From Zeus faber (Eukaryota; Chordata; Actinopteri; Zeiformes; Zeidae), in the NCBI GenBank assembly GCA_960531495.1, contig OY482859.1, positions 31,203,481-31,267,480 on the forward strand: a stretch of DNA of 64,000 bases, written 5' to 3'. The translations under genes and the position numbers were made by a program. Below, one piece after another: positions 41,795 to 54,725 of the stretch; the stretch's first letter is position 1, and each line of letters opens with the position of its first letter. A model generated the notes under the pieces. That model worked only from the letters and a program-made list of their open reading frames with translations, ran no database searches and had not been told where the DNA came from.

Positions 41795-42261
41795 TGATGT
41801 TAGTTGTTAGGTGATAGCACACTGCATCCAAGGCAATAACTATACTACCGTTCTCCTGCTTTCCCATAGATAAGTGTGTCTGGGATTTCCTCCTTTACAT
41901 TCCTATTCACTGCCATAGTATTGCAGGTAGTTTGTAGGGATACATAACTACACAAACAAATGGCAAGTAGACAAAGATAAACATAGGACATTGCCAGATT
42001 CAACATACATAAAGTGAAAGACATAATAGAGTGAGAGTGATAGGAGAAGTGAGGAGAGAGGGATTAGGGAGGTGAGATGATGAGAGAAGTAGGGAGGGGT
42101 AATTAGGAGTGTGAGATGAGAGTGAGCGATATTTTAAATCCTGACATAGATTGCATGCCTATTCCTACATCTTGCAGTATATAAAATAACCAGATTTACA
42201 AGAATACATACATAATGATCAAAATAACCAGGGTGTGGTGGAGGAGTCTCGGTTTAACACA

Positions 42262-42690
42262 CTGTCTATATATTATTTATCAACAACCATCGATACGCGT
42301 TTACGCTTCTGCCGGTTCTCCTTCAGGACAGGATACAGCACCCTCCGTCGATCATTGATCTCCTGGGGGAATAGATCGTTCATACCCAGCGTGGTTCCTT
42401 TCAGTTCCCGTCCTTTGCTTTTAACCAGCTCCTTGTGCTTGAAGTGTTGAAACTTAGCAATGAAGGAGCGGGAACGGTTCCCCACGCAGTGTCCCAGTCG
42501 ATGAACCCGGTGGAAGGTATTCTGCTTCACAGTGTCCGTCGGGAGTTTCAGGGCGGTGCAGAGAAAGTCTTTCACCATATTTTCTGGAGACTCTGTGTTG
42601 TTGTCAGGGATCCCAGTAAAGATGAGGTTGTCCTGCATATTTCTGGATTGTATATCCAGGATAGTCCCTTTCATTATTTTATTTTCTTAG
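42262..42690 (-). pseudogene. L1 ORF1 C-terminal half
   Basis: The frame 42674-42273 reads ILDIQSRNMQDNLIFTGIPD (start of the RNA-recognition domain) and then the C-terminal domain (FHRVHRLGHC, KSKGRELKGTTLGMNDLF, PQEINDRRR). The N-terminal coiled coil is cut off near 42690-42745, where ERV-B sequence resumes. Confidence 0.8.
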
Positions 42691-42751
42691 TTTACAACTT
42701 CCATCTCCGCTGTGAGACTCGGAGAAGTGAACCTCCATAATAGAGACACTA

Positions 42752-43252
42752 CCTAGCCCAATCAAAAACAAGCTAGAAGATGTAGGGGGACTGACCTCAT
42801 AAAAGACCCAAAAAGAGTTCAGTGATCACCTGGTTCATGCGGTGGACAGATACCGCCAAAATGAACAACGAATGCAAGAACAAAGCAGAGAGGTGCAGAC
42901 AAAGTTGTCTCAGCTCCAGTTGGAGGAAATGCAAAAGAAAGACAAAGATAAGAAAAAACAGGCAGTTGTTGCAGAGCCAGGCACAATGACGCCGATTGTC
43001 CAAGAGGTCCCACCTCAGGCGTTCTCTCCCCTAGCACAACAGCCTCACAGCCAAAGATTACTCGCCCCACCTGTTGTCTATGTATACACACAGAATAGTG
43101 GGAATACAAATTATGGGAACAGACAGAGTCAAAATAGGGGGCTACATGGACAGTCTAGATATGCTCAGCAGCAGGGACCCCCTAGCCAGTGCAGAAGGCC
43201 AATGGAGTGTTGAGGATGCAATGAGGAAGGTCACCCCAGAAGAGATTCTTTG
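42752..43252 (+). pseudogene. ERV-B gag C-terminal part (capsid end, nucleocapsid)
   Basis: IKNKLEDVGGL, DHLVHAVDRYRQNEQRMQEQ and a KKDKDKKKQAVV block align with ERV-C Gag ([42 protein letters not shown]). Stops lie near 42800 (TAA) and in the zinc knuckle, where TGA (43210-43212) sits between its first two Cys. The last Cys of the knuckle is Ser. The capsid core is missing, lost with the L1 insertion or by deletion. Confidence 0.75.
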
Positions 43253-43259
43253 ATAACCA

Positions 43260-43805
43260 GATCTATTGTCAACACCCATAGTTGAGGCAGAAGAAGATAT
43301 GTTTGTGGATGGATCTTGCTACAAAGATCATCTGGCAAACCATGCAGGGTTTGCAGTAGTGAAACAGAACCCAGTAAAAACGTTTGCTATTATTCAAAGT
43401 TCTCGTTGTAAACAAGCATGTTCAGCACAGCTAGCTGAGTTAAGAGCTCTTACAGCTGCCTGCCGAGAAGGAACAGAAAAAAAGATAAATATATACACAG
43501 ATTGAGCATATGCACATGGTGTACATCATTTGTTTGGAGCAGTATGGAAATTTAGGGGATTTAAGAAAACAGATGGGTCCCCTATCATGCATTGTGATCG
43601 GATTGTGGGATTAATGGCAGCATTGCTACTGGCTAAACAAGTGTCAATCATCAAATATCAGGCACACAGGAAAGGCAATTATGTTATAAAAGGTAACAAT
43701 GCTGCAGATGAGGTGACCAAAATAGCCTGGAACAGTAGTAGGACAGTCCAGGCAATATTGTGCATGCCTGAGGCTGCGCCTCTGGAAGAAGATGATGTCT
43801 GCATG
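43260..43805 (+). pseudogene. ERV-B RNase H
   Basis: MFVDGSCYKDHLANHAGFAV, QLAELRALTAAC and YTD-stop-AYAHG match the RNase H of ERV-C; the codon after YTD is TGA (43503-43505). FGAVWKFRGFKKTDGSPI follows as in ERV-C. Protease and RT are absent: gag runs almost straight into RNase H, so a large deletion has occurred. Confidence 0.8.
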
Positions 43806-43814
43806 TAGGAAAAA

Positions 43815-44150
43815 GCTGGTGTTTATGAGCAAAACATGTGGATAAAGAGGGGTGCTGTGCACACCCCCACAGGGTTATGGAAAATCCATGATGGGATGTT
43901 GCTGGCACCGACGGCGTTGTTAGGTTTGCGTATCACTAATGCGCATTGTTTTGACCATTGCGCAAGGGGGAACGTAGTCAGAAAATTCCGAACACAAGGT
44001 TTTTGGTCACCATATTTGCAAACAATGGTTGTTAATCAACTGAATAAATGTGAGATATGTGTAAAAACAATGTAAAAAAAGCAGTCACCACCCATTAGGA
44101 CACATTCCCACACCTATGATGTTTTGAATAATCACGTTTTATAACAAATA
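43815..44150 (+). pseudogene. ERV-B integrase zinc-binding region
   Basis: After a stop at 43806, the frame from 43836 reads GLWKIHDGMLLAPTALLGL, HCFDHCARGNVVRKFRTQGFW and CEICVKTM: the HHCC domain before the integrase core, as in ERV-C. It ends in TAA near 44072, with traces of SPPIRTHSHTYD in the next frame. The integrase core is not found beyond the Tc1 insertion. Confidence 0.75.
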
Positions 44151-44162
44151 TTAATTCAGGTA

Positions 44163-45739
<1,577 letters not shown>

Positions 45740-45741
45740 TA

Positions 45742-45982
45742 TATTCCACAACTCATAGAGGAAACCAAACATGCAAGGCTCTACTTAAACAGGCTACTGC
45801 TTACATTACACTTATAACTATGTTTATTAGTTAATGTGTGTTACTATGTTAACTGTTATGATAATCATCATTATTGAAAAATAATGTTTTTCATTTAAAA
45901 TGTATACACATTTTTATATATACATATCTTCTTCTTCTTCTTCTTCGTCTTCTAAGGTTTGTATTTCTATATTACATGTTTT
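45742..45982. other. Short stretch between Tc1 and gypsy element
   Basis: Probably ERV-B or flanking sequence; no coding match. It contains a CTT microsatellite (about 45928-45952). Confidence 0.45.
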
Positions 45983-46407
45983 TGTTAGGCCCAAGGCCTC
46001 CCCGCGCCACTAGAGGCCGCCCTTGCCCCATCTGCAGTTCCCATCTCAAGCCCGATTGCACACACCTGGGATCAATTACCTGCACAGTATTTAGTCCCAG
46101 CTTCCCAGTCATTCTTTGCCAGAACGTCAACTAGCTTACCCGAGCTGTATCGCTATTGGCTCCCTTCCAAGTTCCAAGTGCATATTTCTAGTTCTTAGTT
46201 GTTGTCTCGTCGTCCCCCTACCTGCTTGTCTCCTCTCGTCGACCCAGTCTGCCCGTCCATCTCCATCCAGCCTGGTTCCCCGTCTCTCCACCCGGATCCT
46301 AGACCCCATCTCCTGGTCATCATCATCCCTGCCCTTCTCCATCCCTACCCGACCGGGTCCCCCCAGCCAGCTCCACCGTCCAGGCTAATAAACATCCTTT
46401 GCCTGCC
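45983..46407 (+). repeat. 5' LTR of the sushi-like element, 3'-truncated
   Basis: Matches the 3' LTR up to CTTTGCCTGCC (46407), then jumps to RT coding sequence. It lacks the U5 end and about 60 bases that are duplicated inside the 3' LTR (CTCGTCGACC.. unit). Confidence 0.9.
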
Positions 46408-46434
46408 ATCATTGGCTGAGGGAGGCTGGAGATG

Positions 46435-47105
46435 GACCACAAGAAGGTGGCCGCCGTGTTGGAGTGGCCAACCACAGCCAATAGGAAGCAGCTCCAACAG
46501 TTCCTCCAGTTTGCAAACTTCTACTGGCGCTTCATCCGTAACTTCAGCCGCATCGCTGCTCTCCTCTCAGCCCTTACCTCCACCGCAGTAGCCTTCAAGT
46601 GGAACCCCGCGGCCGAGGCCGCGAACCTCGACCTCAGGAGCCGCTTTTCGTCGGCCCCAGTCTTGGCCCAGCCCGACGCCAACCTCCAGTTCGTGGTAGA
46701 GGTGGACACTTAAGACACGGGGGTAGGAGCAGTACTTTCTCAGCGCTCTCCAACCGATGGTAAGCTCCACCCCTGTGCCTTTCAGTCCCGCAGGCTCACC
46801 CCACCCGAGCGCAACTATGATGTGGGTAACCAGGAACTACTGGCCGTCAAACTAGCCCTGGAGGAGTGGCGCCACTGACTTGAGGGAGCAATCCACCCCT
46901 TCGTCATCTGGACCGATCATAAGAACCTGGCCTATATCCGGAGGGCGAAGCGGCTCAACTCCCGGCAGGCCAGGTGGGCGTTGTTTTTTGGCCTGTTTAA
47001 CTTCTCTCTATCGTACCGCCCAGGAACCAAGAACACCAAACCTGACGCCCTGTCCCGTGTGTTCGCTCCAGAGGAGAAGACAGGGGATCCAGAACCCATC
47101 CTTCC
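46435..47105 (+). pseudogene. Sushi-like pol: RT connection and RNase H
   Basis: Frame from 46432: KVAAVLEWPTTANRKQLQQF and LQFANFYWRFI are the region after the RT palm. FVVEVDT then meets a TAA (46711-46713) where related elements have an Ala or Ser. [22 protein letters not shown] and WTDHKNLAYIRRAKRLN are RNase H (a further stop TGA near 46877). The end [13 protein letters not shown] is the usual RNase H-integrase boundary. The RT active site is deleted. Confidence 0.85.
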
Positions 47106-47111
47106 ACCCCT

Positions 47112-48521
47112 GTGCCTTGCCGCCACACACACACCTGGGAGATCGAGTCCCTCGTCACCCAAGCGCAGGAACACCAGCCCGACCCAGGTACCGGATCCCC
47201 TAACCGCCTGTTCGTCCCTGACTCTGCACTCTTCCAGGTTCTGCAGTGGGCCCATGCCTCCCGCCTCAGCTGCCATCCTGGGATCACCCGCACCCTGGCC
47301 GTCGTCCTCCAGCACTTCTGGTGGCCGACCCTGCTCCCTGACACCTGTCCCACACCACACCTGTCCCACCTACGCCCGGTCCAAGACCTCCATCCCACCC
47401 CACTCCGGCCTCCTCCGCCCATTACCCATCCCGACTCATCCCTGGACTTCGTCACCGGTCTTCCACCATCCCGGGGCAACACTACCATCCTTACGGTGGT
47501 GGACCACTTTTCTAAGGCGGCCCACTTCCTCGCCCTGCCCAAACTACCATCGGCGAGGGAGACCTCAGACCTGCTGGTGGCTGAGGTGTTCCGCCGCCAT
47601 GGCATCCCGGCAGACGTGGTGTCGGACAGAGGACCCCAGTTCACCTCCCAGGTCTGGCACGCCCTCTGCTCGGCCCTGGGGGCACAGGTCAGTCTCTCCT
47701 CCTGTTTCCACCTCCAGACCAACGGCCAGACGGAGCGGGCGAACCAGGAGGTGGAGGCCATGCTCCACTGCCTGACAACCACCAGCCCCACCTTCTGGAG
47801 CGACCAGCTGCCACGGGCCGAGTACGCCCACAACACCCTGGTGAACGCCTCCTCCGGCCTGTCACCGTTCCCATGCTCTCTGGGCTACCAACCCCCGCTG
47901 TTCCCTGCCCAGGAGGCTGAGATCGCCGTACCCTCCGTCCAGGCCCACATTGGTCGCTGGCGGAGGACGTGGTGGAGGGCCCGCTCTGCCCTACTCTGGG
48001 CTTCTGCCAGGTCCCAACGGCAGGCGAACCGGCACCGTGTGCCCGCACCCACATACGTCCCCGGACAGATGGTATGGCTCTCCACAAAGGACTTGCCCCT
48101 CAAGGTGGACTCCCGAAAACTCACTCCCCGGTATGTTGGCCCCTTCCCCATTGAGTCAATCATCAACCCCTGTGGCGGACGCCTCCGTCTCCCTCCTTCC
48201 CTCCATGTCCACCCTACCTTCCATGTATCCCTGCTTAAGCCGGTGGTTTACGGCCCTCTCTCCCTCCCCGCCGAGGCCCCACCACCCCCCCGCACCATCG
48301 AAGGCCACCCGGCCTACACAGTGCGGCGCCTGCTGGATGTGCGGCGCCGGGGGAGGGGCTTCCAGTACCTCGTGGACTTGGAGGGATACGGTCCGGCGGA
48401 ACACTCCTGGGTCCCCCGGAGACATATCCTGGATCCCTCTCTCATCCGGGATTTCAATCGAACTCGCCCTTCCGGTTCCAGGTGTCCGCCAAGGGGCGTC
48501 CGTAAGGGGGTGTACTGTTAG
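47112..48521 (+). CDS. Sushi-like integrase with chromodomain (open frame)
   Basis: 469 codons, open to TAG 48519-48521. Integrase core: [34 protein letters not shown] and [12 protein letters not shown] carry the D,D,E residues. The zinc-binding domain upstream is damaged (only the His half is clear; residues near [12 protein letters not shown] replace the CxxC). GPY/F-type [10 protein letters not shown] follows, and the last 60 residues ([32 protein letters not shown]) are a chromodomain. A frameshift near 47100 separates it from RNase H; the ATG at 47112 is not a natural start. Confidence 0.85.
   Translation: MPCRHTHTWEIESLVTQAQEHQPDPGTGSPNRLFVPDSALFQVLQWAHASRLSCHPGITRTLAVVLQHFWWPTLLPDTCPTPHLSHLRPVQDLHPTPLRPPPPITHPDSSLDFVTGLPPSRGNTTILTVVDHFSKAAHFLALPKLPSARETSDLLVAEVFRRHGIPADVVSDRGPQFTSQVWHALCSALGAQVSLSSCFHLQTNGQTERANQEVEAMLHCLTTTSPTFWSDQLPRAEYAHNTLVNASSGLSPFPCSLGYQPPLFPAQEAEIAVPSVQAHIGRWRRTWWRARSALLWASARSQRQANRHRVPAPTYVPGQMVWLSTKDLPLKVDSRKLTPRYVGPFPIESIINPCGGRLRLPPSLHVHPTFHVSLLKPVVYGPLSLPAEAPPPPRTIEGHPAYTVRRLLDVRRRGRGFQYLVDLEGYGPAEHSWVPRRHILDPSLIRDFNRTRPSGSRCPPRGVRKGVYC
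48503..48515 (+). promoter_or_regulatory. Polypurine tract of the sushi-like element
   Basis: TAAGGGGGTGTAC directly precedes the 3' LTR. Confidence 0.7.
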
Positions 48522-49047
48522 GCCCAGGGCCTCCCAGCGCCACTAGAGGCCGCCCTTGCCCCATCTGCAGCTCCCTACTCAAGCCCGATTGCACACACCT
48601 GGGATCAATTACCTGCACAGTATTTAGTCCAGCTTCCCAGTCATTCCTTGCCACACCGTCAACTAGCTTACCCGAGTTGTATCGCTATTGGCTCCCTTCC
48701 AAGTTCCTAGTGCATATTTCTAGTTCCTAGTTGTTGTCTCGTCTTCCCCTTACCTGCTTGTCTCCTCTCGTCGACCCAGTCTGTCTCGCCAAATCCAGTC
48801 AGCCCGGTTTACCTGCCTGTCTCCGCTCGTCGACCAAGGCTACCCGCCCATCTCCATCCGGCCTGGTTCCCCGTCTCTCCACCCGGATCCTGGACCCCAT
48901 CGCCTGGTCATCATCCCTGCCCTGCTCCATCCCTACCCGACCGGGTCCCCCCGGCCAGCTCCACCGTCCAGGCTAATAAACATCCTTTGCCTGCCTTCCG
49001 TCTCCCTGTGTCGTGCGTTTGGGTCTCTCCCAGTTGTGGTCATGACA
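48516..49047 (+). repeat. 3' LTR of the sushi-like element
   Basis: 532 bases, TGTTAGG..GTCATGACA, with AATAAA near 48975 and an internal duplication of a CTGCTTGTCTCCTCTCGTCGACC-type unit. Confidence 0.92.
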
Positions 49048-49742
49048 GTTTTTATAATCACATATGTTGTAATAGATACCAATTCAGTGGTTGGAAATGC
49101 CTAAAAGGTACAAAGCACATATGAATATCTTTTCTTGCTTCAGGCGAGACACAGGTTGAAAGCCCTGAAGACATACATGTTCCACCACAGCAAAGCCGTC
49201 ATCTCGCACATTTCTTGAATCGCCAGGAGCAGCCAAATAAGTTGAAAAACCCTTCCTTGAAGGAAAATTGGATTTTTCCAGATTTGTGTTCCTTTGTGTT
49301 TTTTGTTTTTTTTTAAATCTATCAACATATTTTCAAAACTGAGTTTAATTTATAAATAGTAGAAAAATGTTAAACTGGAGTTAAATATTCCTGTTAGATT
49401 GCATGGGGAAATGCCCTTCACTTACGAGACACAGAACAGCACTGAACAACGCCGATCAATCGTTTCCTTTAAAGTGATCGTCCAGGTGAAGATCATTCAT
49501 CCATATTCCATGTGATATGAAGTCACAATGTGAAACCCTTTTTATAGAATTCAACCTTTAAATCGTACTATGCTATTACTCCGGACTTGGAGAACATTTC
49601 AAACAGTGGATTTCAAACTTAATGTGACAATGAAACTGAATATTTTCAAGAAACACCGAAGGAGACCGATAAGTTTTTTGTTACAACGGAAGAAGTCAAT
49701 GACGTGATGAAGACCGTTGAGGTTGGTGACAGATTTTCAGAG
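49048..49742. other. No gene recognised
   Basis: AT-rich. A TTTTCTTGCTTCAG acceptor-like site (about 49130-49143) is followed by about 55 open codons without resemblance to a known family. It may be flank of ERV-B. Confidence 0.4.
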
Positions 49743-50092
49743 ACTCATATTATTGATAGACATTACATTTTGTTGTGTTGTCCGTACTTTTAAACTCCAA
49801 AATAATTCCATTTTTATAAAACATCTATATTCTTGCTGTTAAATAAAAGCTTTTTTAAAAACATTAGTTGTGTGTTGTTGAGCTGTTCATGATTGGCCCA
49901 TTCAGCAGTATGTTAAGTAGCCATGAGGCTTTGTTTGTCTGCCAACCCCATTGGCATTCTTGGAGCTGAATGAACCTGGTGTGGGTAAAACTTTGAAGGT
50001 GATTATCTCAGAAACACGGTTTGCCACACCCTGGTCATTAACACGCCATAGCTTTAGAAATATTTGCTTGATTTGCACAAGTGACACCTTGT
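49743..50092. repeat. Left arm of a diverged 0.35-kb inverted repeat
   Basis: ACTCATATTATTGATAGAC.. to ..CAAGTGACACCTTG is matched in reverse complement at 54207-54520 (shared GGACAACACAACAAAATGTA, GTTTCTGAGATAATCAC). The arms are imperfect and of unequal length. Together they bracket the BEL gag and a LINE. Confidence 0.8.
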
Positions 50093-50515
50093 TTGGTAGC
50101 TCTGATTCTCCACTTCCAAATGATGCAAAAAAAACAAAACTCGAAAGCCGCCAAATGACCCTATAGTAGGCGGTGGGTCACATATGGGTTGAAAGTCCTG
50201 ATATGAGAATAGGAGTACGTTTTTCTGATAACCACATATGAATACTGATTATTTATCTAGCCGTCTAGCAAGTTGCCTGTGATTATTCTCGGTTGTCAAA
50301 AGAATGTTAAGCTTACGCTAATTGATTTTTGGGATTTAGTAAGCCCCAAAGGGGGGATATATGGGAAAAATCTATTATACGTTTAAAGAAAACAAAATTA
50401 TTATGTACTATACATATAAATAAAGTATGATAATTATCTTATCGCCAAGGGGTGTTTGCAGCTTTTGTTTTCTCTTTCTGTCTATTCTGATAGTACACAT
50501 CCCGTGGGCAGAAGA
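50093..50515. other. No gene recognised; a polypurine-tract-like site
   Basis: AAAGGGGGGATA at 50348-50359 resembles the ERV-C polypurine tract and could mark the 3' end of ERV-B, but no matching LTR follows. Confidence 0.3.
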
Positions 50516-52154
50516 TCATCCCGCGGTAGGCCCGGTGCTCCACCCCTCCGCTGCCCAGGGGGAAGGGCAGGGCAGCAAGCGCACTGACGCTTGACTTTCC
50601 ACAAACTCCACAAAGAACGAGAACGGTGGGTGAGATACACCGTACATCTGTTTGTAGTCCATACCCTGAAATGTCCATGCTTCTTGGAGGGCGTATGGGA
50701 GTTTTTCTGCAATTGGCCTCATTCCCTTGGCCGAATCGAGGTAGCTGAGGCCAGTCAGGTACCCCTCGTGCTTAAGCAAGTCCACTTTGCGGAGCAGGTC
50801 CAGGAGGGACTTCAGCTGTTTGAGGTTCTTATCATGGATCACTGGAAAGTTGTCTAGCCTTGCAAACAATGCCTGCTCTATGACCTCTGGTGCACCGTAA
50901 ACTTCGTCCAACCACCGCCATGCTCTGTCTCGACCGGCAGATGGATTGACGTGGGCCGCCGTGACCCTCTCGACATACTCTAGTGCCTCCCCAGAGAGCC
51001 ACCTGGTAAACAGGTCTACCTCGTCACTGGGTTTGATTCTCAATCCTGCTGTGGCATTGCGGAAACCCCCCTTCCAAGATAGCTAATCTTCTGGGGCGGT
51101 TATTGAACAACCTCAGTCCTGACGAGATGAGGTTGCAGTAAGCCATGTAGATGTTACCTACAGGCTGCTGGTACTGCCTCATCGACTGCGGGTCTGCCAC
51201 GACTGTCGCTGTCGTCAGGAGGTTCACTACGGTGGGAGGCCCCGTGTGGCAATGCGTCCTGGGGGTCTCCGTGTGGCCAAGCTCTGGGTGGTGGTATGGA
51301 TGGTGCTGAGCCCACAGCTTGAGGGCCTTCAGACTGCCAAGCTCTGGGCCCCACGTCATGGGGGCCTCCGTACTGACGGGCTCTGGGCAGCGGTAAGGGC
51401 GGTATGGGTCCCGCATCCTGAGGGCCTTGGTACTGCCAAGCCCTGGGTGCTGGTATGGGATACCGGGTTCTGGGCAGCAGCACATGCGTTACGACGCTCA
51501 TGACCTGAGGGCACTCATACTGCCTGGGAGCTTAGGGGTTGGGGGAATGGCGGGGCCAATCACTCCCAGAAGTGAGTGCTGGCATATTCACTGGTGTGCT
51601 GCATCGCTCCGTGTGCCGGTGCGAGGAGGAGTGTGAGTGTCTCGGGCAATGAAGGGGTTGAGGCTCCCCTTCCTTCTTTAAGGGTTCTGAGAGCTTCTGC
51701 TTCTGCCATTGCAGTGTCTGCTTCAGCTTCCTTCTTAATGGCCCTTAGGGTGGCCTCAAAGCGTGCTGCATCCGCCTTTCCTTCAGCCGCGAAGCATGCT
51801 CTCTCACCCTGCTCTCTCACCCTGCTCTGCCGCCTCGATGCGTGCTCTCTCTGCGGACCTCTCCATGGAGATGGGTGCTCTCTCCGCGGACCTCTTCACG
51901 TCAATGCGTGCTCTTTCCGCGGGCCTCTCCATTTCATTGTGTGCCCTTTCCAATTCCATATCCATTTGACGCTTTGCGTACATGGCCTCCATTCGTGCAA
52001 CTGCGGCTCTTGCGCTGGCTGCTGTGACCACACTGACATTGGATCTGCTGGACCTGCTGGCTGACTTAAAGGACTTATTGGCTGACGTAATAGACTTGTT
52101 GGTCGACTTGAAGGACTTGCTGGATGACCCACCAAGCCCACTTTCCACAGTCAA
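50516..52154 (-). pseudogene. BEL/Pao retrotransposon gag, decayed
   Basis: On the minus strand the N-terminal part (52154-51804) is Ser-rich, then a coiled coil with repeated ERARI..RSAERA units (about 45-bp tandem repeats, 51840-51940). A charged helix (EADTAMAEAEALRTL) follows. A Pro-rich part has degenerate PRAWQYQGPQDAG-type repeats (51500-51240). A DUF1759-like gag domain (51043-50560) reads DEVDLFTRWLSGEALEYVER, LLKHEGYLTGL and IAEKLPYALQEAW. Several frame changes occur and no pol is present. The family call rests on this architecture. Confidence 0.68.
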
Positions 52155-52159
52155 AGTTG

Positions 52160-54200
52160 TACTGCCGCACTGCGATCCAGGCCCTCTGCCTGGATCGCAG
52201 TGGGGACAGAGACATGTTTAATGTGGCTAAGTACAGGTTTAGCAAAGAGGTGCGAATGGCTAAACTACTCTGTTTAGCCACTTGCATTCATTCACCTCCA
52301 CTCCAATGACTCTGGCTCTGTCTGTAAAGGGTTCCAACAAATCACGAACCTCAAACCAAATACACCTCACTCCTTGAACAACTCACGCCTGGCCAACGAC
52401 TTGAACAACTTCTACTGTCGCTTTGAAAGCCAATGGGACAGTCATGTCCCCTGTGACACATTCCACCAGCCCCAGCCTTCCCGCTCCACCTCTCTCACCA
52501 CAGCAGGAGAATGGACCTCTTCACTCCTACTCAACTCAGAGCCCCCCCCCCCCCCCCCAGTGACGACTCTTTCGATCCTGGAGATGTACGTCAACAGGCT
52601 CTTCAAGAGGCAGAACCCCCACAAAGCAGCCAGACCAGACTCTGTCTTTCCATCCACCCTGAAAAACTGTGCTGATCAGCTGTCTCCGGTGTTGACAGAC
52701 ATTTTCAACACCTCACTAGGGACATGCCATGTACCAGCCTGCTTTAAATCCACCACCATCATCCCAGTCCGAAAGAAGCCAAGGACCACAGGACTTAATG
52801 ATTACAGAACCGATGCCCTGACCCCTGTGGTGATGAAGTCTTTTGAATGCCTTGTGCTTTCTCACCTCAAATCCATCACAGACCCTCTCCTGGACCCCCT
52901 GCAGTTCGCCTACAGAGCCAACAGGTCTGTAGACGATGCAGTAAACTTGGCTCTCCACTTCATCCTCCAGCACCTGGACTCCTCAGTAAACCTACGCCAG
53001 GATCCTGCAGGTGGATCACGGACTTCCTGTCTGACAGGAAGCAGCATGTGAAGCTGGGAAAACACGTCTGACTCCCGGACCATCAGCACCGGTTCCCCTC
53101 AAGGCTGCCTTCTTTCTCCTCTGCTCTTCTCCCTGTACACCAATAGCTGCACCTCCAGCCACTGGTCTGTCAAGCTCCTGAAATCTCTGGATGACACCAC
53201 AACCCTCATTTGGCTCATCTCTGGTGGGGATGAGTCCACCTACAGGAGTGAGCTTGACCATCTGGTGACTTGGTGCAGCCAGAACAACCTGGAGCTCAAC
53301 GCTGTAAAGACAGTGGAGATGGTTGTGGACTTCAGGAAGAACACTGCCCCACTCACCCCCATCACCCTGTGTGACTCCCCAGTCGACTCTGTGGAGTCCT
53401 GCCGCTTCCTGGAAACCATAATTTCCCAGGAACTCAAGTGGGAGCTGAACATCAGCTCCATCATCAAGAAAGCCCAGCAGAGGACGTACATCCTGCAGCA
53501 GCTGAGGAAGTTCAACCTGCCAGAGACGATGATGGTGCACTTCTACACCTCCATCATTGAGTTCGTTCTCACCTCCTCCATCACCATCTGGTACGCTGCT
53601 GCAACCACCAAGGACAAGGGCAGACTGCAGCGTGTCATTCGCTCTGCTGAGAAGGTGATTGGCTGCAATCTGCTATCTCTCCAGGACCTGTACGCCTCAA
53701 GGACCCTGAGGCGGGCAGATAAAGTTGTGGCTGACCCCTCCCACCCCAGACACAAACTCTTTGAAACACTTCCCTCTGGCAGGAGGCTGCCATCCAACAA
53801 GGCCAAAACCTCTCGCCACAAGAACAGTTTCTTCCCCTCTGCAACTGGCCTCATCAACAAGCCCCCCCCCCCCCATGCCTTAAACTGAATGAATATGTCA
53901 ATGCGTTACATTAACGCACATTCCTCATTCTCTGGACTTTATCTGTGAACACTGAACATACTTTTACACTTTATACTGAACATTTGCACATTCCTGCACA
54001 AACTGTACAGCTTTATTTACAAACAAACAAACAAACAAAAAACAGTCTTAGTTTACATATGCTTATATATTTCACTAATATTTTACTCATTGTTTTACAT
54101 TTATGTTTCATGTATGCACCGAACACCAAGACAAATTCCTTGTTCGTGTAAACTTACTTGGCAATAAAAACTATTCTGATTTTGATTTTGATTCTGATTC
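52160..54200 (+). pseudogene. L2-like LINE, decayed (copy E)
   Basis: The linker (FNVAKYRFSKEVRMAK, about 52210) leads to [61 protein letters not shown]. An internal deletion with frameshift near 52985-53010 has removed motif A. Then GAPQGC-like wording, MTWCSQNNLELNAVKTVEM (53265) and SGRRLPSNKAKT.. at the C-terminus. The 3' UTR ends in TGATTTTGATTCTGATTC repeats (54172-54200). A different L2 subfamily from copies A-D. Inactive. Confidence 0.85.
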
Positions 54201-54206
54201 AAAACA

Positions 54207-54520
54207 TGGTGTCACTTGTGCGAATCAAGCAAATATTTTTAAAGCTAGTTAATGATGAGGCAAACTGTGTTTCTGAGATAATCACACCCTACTGAATGGG
54301 GACTTGACACCCTGCTGAATGGGGAAATCTCTGCATTGTTCTGGTGTTTATGGGAATGTTGAACAGCGTCATCAACACGCAAAATCTTTGTTTTGTTTTG
54401 TATTTTAAAAAAGCATTTATTTAACAGTAAGAATATACATGTTTTATAAAAGTGGAATTATTTAGGAGTTAAAAAGTGCGGACAACACAACAAAATGTAT
54501 ATTCTGTCAATAATATTAGT
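54207..54520. repeat. Right arm of the 0.35-kb inverted repeat
   Basis: Reverse complement of 49743-50092, starting directly after the tail of LINE copy E, with insertions near 54290-54400. Confidence 0.8.
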
Positions 54521-54595
54521 CCTTGCATATCAACCTTGGTGTGTCATCGAATATTTATATATTAAATGACACACCGAGGTTGATATGCAAGGACT
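54518..54595. repeat. 30-bp near-perfect palindrome
   Basis: AGTCCTTGCATATCAACCTT.. (54518-54547) and its reverse complement (54566-54595) differ at one base; the loop is 18 AT-rich bases. Confidence 0.9.
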
Positions 54596-54725
54596 ATCAA
54601 TCTTGGTGATGTGCGTATACCAAATAATCGGTGATGGGCTTATGCCAAATATCTTCAAAATTCTTGAAGATATAATGTGGGCTAACCCCAACCATACCCT
54701 TAGTCTGAGAGCCTGTTTGGGGCTG

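Larger units (their letters stand above)
22600..42745 (-). mobile_element. L1 (Swimmer-like) LINE, minus strand, split by ERV-C
   Basis: Right to left: ORF1 (42674-42273), a linker (42270-41795), ORF2 start (41794-41636), interruption by ERV-C (26675-41631), ORF2 continued (26670-23860) and a GC-rich 3' UTR (23860 to about 22600). Codons on both sides of ERV-C join exactly as in the plus-strand L1 (AKW at 41636 side, NQMFSATY at 26670 side). The L1 itself separates two parts of ERV-B gag, so it is younger than ERV-B. No poly-A tail is visible at the left end, so that boundary is approximate. Confidence 0.85.
45983..49047 (+). mobile_element. Chromodomain Ty3/gypsy element (sushi-like), internally deleted
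   Basis: Both LTRs begin TGTTAGGCCC; the 3' LTR ends GTCATGACA. A perfect 5-bp target duplication GTTTT flanks the element (45978-45982, 49048-49052). The interior starts in mid-RT: gag, protease, the RT palm and the last 52 bases of the 5' LTR are missing. Integrase and a C-terminal chromodomain identify a chromovirus, as the fish sushi family. Confidence 0.9.

Noticed and set aside
47000-47836. 279-codon minus-strand frame over the sushi-like integrase
   Set aside because: Shadow of GC-rich integrase coding on the plus strand.
49130-49320. Possible host exon after a TTTTCTTGCTTCAG site
   Set aside because: About 55 open codons without family resemblance, no second exon and no donor; too weak.
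50348-50380. Polypurine tract and LTR start of ERV-B
   Set aside because: AAAGGGGGGATA fits, but the following sequence does not match any LTR in the window.
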